Assembly (NCBI GenBank): GCA_005798285.1
Contig: SYKE01000281.1
Coordinates: 1 to 35,123 of the forward strand
Direction: 5' to 3'
DNA length: 35,123 bases
From: Actinomycetota bacterium
Lineage (GTDB): Bacteria; Armatimonadota; SYMT01
Shown here: piece after piece, positions 33,131 through 35,123 of the stretch
Numbering within the stretch: position 1 is the stretch's first letter
How the letters are laid out: the number at the start of each line of letters is the position of its first letter
Notes under the pieces: model-generated
Told to the model about the DNA's origin: nothing
Databases searched by the model: none
Seen by the model: the letters and a program-made list of their open reading frames with translations, nothing else
Program-made: the position numbers and the translations under genes

Positions 33131-34852
33131 TCAGCTCTTTCCCTTCACTTTCACGTTCACGAGCGGCTTCTTGGGATCGTCGCTGGTGATGGGAAGGGTT
33201 CCGGTGAGGGTCATGCCCGGCTGCGGCGGCTGAAACTCCAGTACGACCTCCCGCATCTGCCCGCGATCGAGAGTGAACTCACCCCCACCGCTCACCACCA
33301 CAAAGCCAACGGGAGGCGCTCCGACAGAACCCTTCAGGACCCCACCGCCGCCGTTCTTGATTCGAATGGTCTTTCGGGTCGGCGCGGTATCACTCGGTCG
33401 ACGCACCAGGTTAACGGCCGCCGGCGTCACCTGGATCCGCCCCGCCGCCGGGGTGGTGAAGGTCACCTCGTTTGAGGGCGGGCTCGCGCCGCCGGGGAGC
33501 AGCGCCACGACGCGGACGGTGTAGGCCGTCTTCTCTTTCAGGCGGGCAAGGGTTACGGTGGTCACTCCGGCAGCGACCGTGCCAGCCGACTTGAACGCCG
33601 CTCTTCCCTGCTTCACCTCGATCCGAAAGCCGGTTTCGTTCGCGCTGTTGTCGGTCCAATCGAGACGTGCGCCTCCCGGAGTCACCTGGGTGGCGGCCAG
33701 ACCCGACGGAGCGCCGGTGGGGACGGCGTCGACGCGGATCACGGAGCCGGCCTGATAGCTCAGCAGATAGAGAGCGCCTTCGGGTCCCACCGTAATGTCC
33801 ACGATGCTGTTGAAGCCCGTGCCGAAGAGGGTGCTGGTCGCGCCGTCGGGCGACAGGTATCGAATCCAGCCGTTGCAGAGGTCCGCATAAAAATAGGTGT
33901 GCTGGAACTGGGGCGGGAACTGCACGGTGGCCGGGTTGTAAAACTCGCCGCCCGTGATGGCACAACCGCGGGTGTCGCCCGAACCGTGGCCGTAGGAGTG
34001 GACCGGCGCCCGATAGCGTGGGTCGCTCGTCGGCCCCTCAGTCACGGGCCATCCGTAGTTGGCGCCGGGAATCCCCTCGTTCACCTCTTCGAAACTGCTC
34101 TGCCCCACGTCGTTGATCGCCATCAGCCCCGTTCCCCGCTCGAACGTGAAGCTGAAGGGGTTTCGAAGGCCCAGCGCCCAGATGGAACGGTTGTCGCCGG
34201 TCGCGACACCGAAGAAGGGATTGTCCTTCGGGATAGAGCCGTCGGTGTCGATGCGGAGCACCTTACCCAGGCGATTGCCGAGGTTTTGAGCATTCGCGGG
34301 GACGGCGTTCTCGCCGGTCGCAATGTAGAGCTTGCCATCCGGTCCGAACTGGATGTCGCCGCCGTTGTGGTTGGAGGCGCCCAGGGGTTCCAGGTCGAGG
34401 AGCGCCTGCTCCGTGCCCGGCGCTGCGGTATCCCCGGAGGCGGTGAAGCGGCTGACCCGGTTGTGGATGGTGGGAGTCCTGGCCGTGTAGTAGAGGTAAA
34501 CGAACGAATTCGTTTCGAAGTTCGGATCGAGTGCGATTCCCAGCAGCCCGCGCTCCCCGGTGTCGTTCACGTCCAGTGAGAGAAATGGGTTCGGCAGCAC
34601 CACGCCGTTCTTGATGATCCGAACCACTCCGCCCTGCTCACAGACGAACAGGCGACCGTCCGGCGCAAACGCCATCCGAGTCGGGGCGATCAGACCCGAG
34701 GCATGCGTGCTTCGATTGAAGCCGGCGGGGACCGTCTGCGCGGCGACGGTCCGGGGCGCCCCTGTCAGGAGACACGCCGCGAACGCGGCGGCGAGAGCGC
34801 GAATTGCCGACCACGAGCGGCCGGGGCGCACAGGGTGCGGGTAAGAGGACAT
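33131..34852 (-). CDS. Exported glucose/sorbosone-dehydrogenase-like propeller with Fn3 and ASH-like domains
   Basis: 573 residues from ATG 34852, where a signal peptide begins (basic RPGRSWSAIRALAAAFAACL, cleavage after VAAQ); an upstream ATG at 34930 adds 26 residues with no function. The six-bladed GSDH/PQQ-type propeller (about 45-360) has PTRMAFAPDGRLFVCEQGG, ERGLLGIALDPNF, HNGGDIQFGPDGKLYIATGE, RSIWALGLRNPFSF and DVGQSSFEEVNEG. An Fn3 domain (about 375-465, PSGLAATQVTPGGARLDW) follows, then an ASH/HYDIN-like beta domain with ITSDDPKKPLVNVKVKG at the end. Relatives use PQQ and calcium to oxidise aldose sugars in the periplasm or outside the cell. PQQ ligands were not individually checked. 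Confidence 0.9.
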   Translation of the reverse strand: MSSYPHPVRPGRSWSAIRALAAAFAACLLTGAPRTVAAQTVPAGFNRSTHASGLIAPTRMAFAPDGRLFVCEQGGVVRIIKNGVVLPNPFLSLDVNDTGERGLLGIALDPNFETNSFVYLYYTARTPTIHNRVSRFTASGDTAAPGTEQALLDLEPLGASNHNGGDIQFGPDGKLYIATGENAVPANAQNLGNRLGKVLRIDTDGSIPKDNPFFGVATGDNRSIWALGLRNPFSFTFERGTGLMAINDVGQSSFEEVNEGIPGANYGWPVTEGPTSDPRYRAPVHSYGHGSGDTRGCAITGGEFYNPATVQFPPQFQHTYFYADLCNGWIRYLSPDGATSTLFGTGFNSIVDITVGPEGALYLLSYQAGSVIRVDAVPTGAPSGLAATQVTPGGARLDWTDNSANETGFRIEVKQGRAAFKSAGTVAAGVTTVTLARLKEKTAYTVRVVALLPGGASPPSNEVTFTTPAAGRIQVTPAAVNLVRRPSDTAPTRKTIRIKNGGGGVLKGSVGAPPVGFVVVSGGGEFTLDRGQMREVVLEFQPPQPGMTLTGTLPITSDDPKKPLVNVKVKGKS

Positions 34853-34889
34853 TCGGGGATGTGTTCCGTGTGGGTAAAGCGGGAGCTGA

Positions 34890-34953
34890 AACAGTCGGGA
34901 CTGTTGAAGACGCGAGCCCGCCGCCCGCATGACGCGGGGACCGAGTCGGACTC
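34890..34953. promoter_or_regulatory. Pair of small inverted repeats upstream of the GSDH-like gene
   Basis: ACAGTCGGGACTGT (34890-34903) is ACAGTC-GG-GACTGT, and GAGTCGGACTC (34943-34953) is GAGTC-G-GACTC. Both share an AGTC-G(G)-GACT core and lie about 50 bp apart, upstream of the minus-strand start at 34852. They could be tandem operator half-palindromes; this is a sequence observation only. Confidence 0.35.
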
Positions 34954-34988
34954 AGTTACGGTTTACCCCCCCGGCCCGCTGGACGCTA

Positions 34989-35123
34989 GTGGTCTGTCAG
35001 GGCGGAGTTGATTCTTCACCGGAGCCTCGGACGAAGATGTGATTCACTTGGTGTGGAGGTAATCCCTGTGCCCAAGAAATACCGCGTGACGCTCACACCA
35101 GACGAACGCGAGCAGTTGTCCGC
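34989..35123 (+). mobile_element. Left end of an IS630-type insertion sequence (partial)
   Basis: A TA dinucleotide (34987-34988), the target of IS630/Tc1-type elements, is followed by GTGGTCTGTCAGGGCGGAG, which resembles the terminal repeats of IS630-like elements in this type of genome, and 79 bp later by a transposase start. The right end and the second TA lie outside the window, so the boundary is inferred from one side. Confidence 0.55.
35068..35123 (+). CDS. IS630-family transposase, N-terminal fragment at window edge
   Basis: GTG 35068 has GGAGG 8 bases upstream and reads MPKKYRVTLTPDEREQLS before the window ends. The pattern M-x-KKY-x-V-x-LTxxERxxL is the usual N-terminus of IS630-family DDE transposases, preceding their helix-turn-helix domain. 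Only 18 codons are visible, so integrity of the catalytic DDE domain cannot be judged. Confidence 0.65.
   Translation, partial: MPKKYRVTLTPDEREQLS

Overview
The window is a G+C-rich (about two-thirds by eye), densely coded bacterial chromosome segment with chromosomal dnaA. The prepilin-like protein at 19696-20430 has an [19 protein letters not shown]-terminus, an [10 protein letters not shown] continuation and an H-X9-DG C-terminal motif. Together with Tat/Sec-exported beta-propellers, an FG-GAP protein, enolase-superfamily sugar-acid enzymes and many GTG/TTG starts, this suggests an Armatimonadota-type or related PVC-like soil or freshwater bacterium. That assignment is inference. No rRNA, tRNA, CRISPR array or prophage was recognised.

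Layout. (1) 1-3113 (-): a STAND/NACHT NTPase fused to an FGE-sulfatase/C-type-lectin-fold domain. Its C-terminus leaves the left edge and an in-frame amber codon interrupts its N-terminal part. (2) 3228-5804 (-): an exported glycosidase-like propeller and an enolase-superfamily sugar-acid enzyme. (3) 5903-8328 (-): an OmpR-type response regulator and a histidine kinase with a very G/P/R-rich extracytoplasmic insert. (4) 8429-9754 (-): a 441-residue pentapeptide-repeat protein, divergent from a uronate-dehydrogenase-like epimerase (9868-10761 +). (5) 10830-15105: a 13-repeat FG-GAP protein and a PQQ-like propeller, divergently arranged. (6) 15181-20430: two proteins of unknown function, an SGNH esterase, a HAD hydrolase, a membrane diguanylate cyclase and the prepilin-like protein. 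(7) 20528-23307 (-): isochorismatase-like hydrolase, SDR and 2OG-Fe(II) oxygenase, downstream of dnaA (23444-24859 -). (8) 25152-29826 (+): the NAD(P)HX repair enzyme Nnr, then two membrane FHA/zinc-ribbon proteins. (9) 29875-32930 (-): a Rad52-family annealing protein with a C-terminal zinc ribbon, a D-2-hydroxyacid dehydrogenase and a galactonate-dehydratase-like enolase. (10) 33131-34852 (-): an exported glucose/sorbosone-dehydrogenase-like propeller with Fn3 and ASH-like domains. (11) 34989-35123 (+): the left end and first codons of an IS630-type element.

How the genes fit together. Much of the window is carbohydrate and sugar-acid handling: exported propellers, two dehydratase-type enolases, a uronate-dehydrogenase-like enzyme and a 2-hydroxyacid dehydrogenase. 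Signalling genes (two-component pair, GGDEF, paired FHA proteins) lie between. Convergent gene pairs are separated by strong hairpins.

The parts most worth following up are: the NACHT-FGE fusion, whose likely hypervariable C-terminal tail lies just outside the window; the perfect palindrome filling the promoter spacer upstream of the Rad52 gene; the paired FHA/zinc-ribbon membrane proteins; and the isolated dnaA with no visible DnaA-box cluster.
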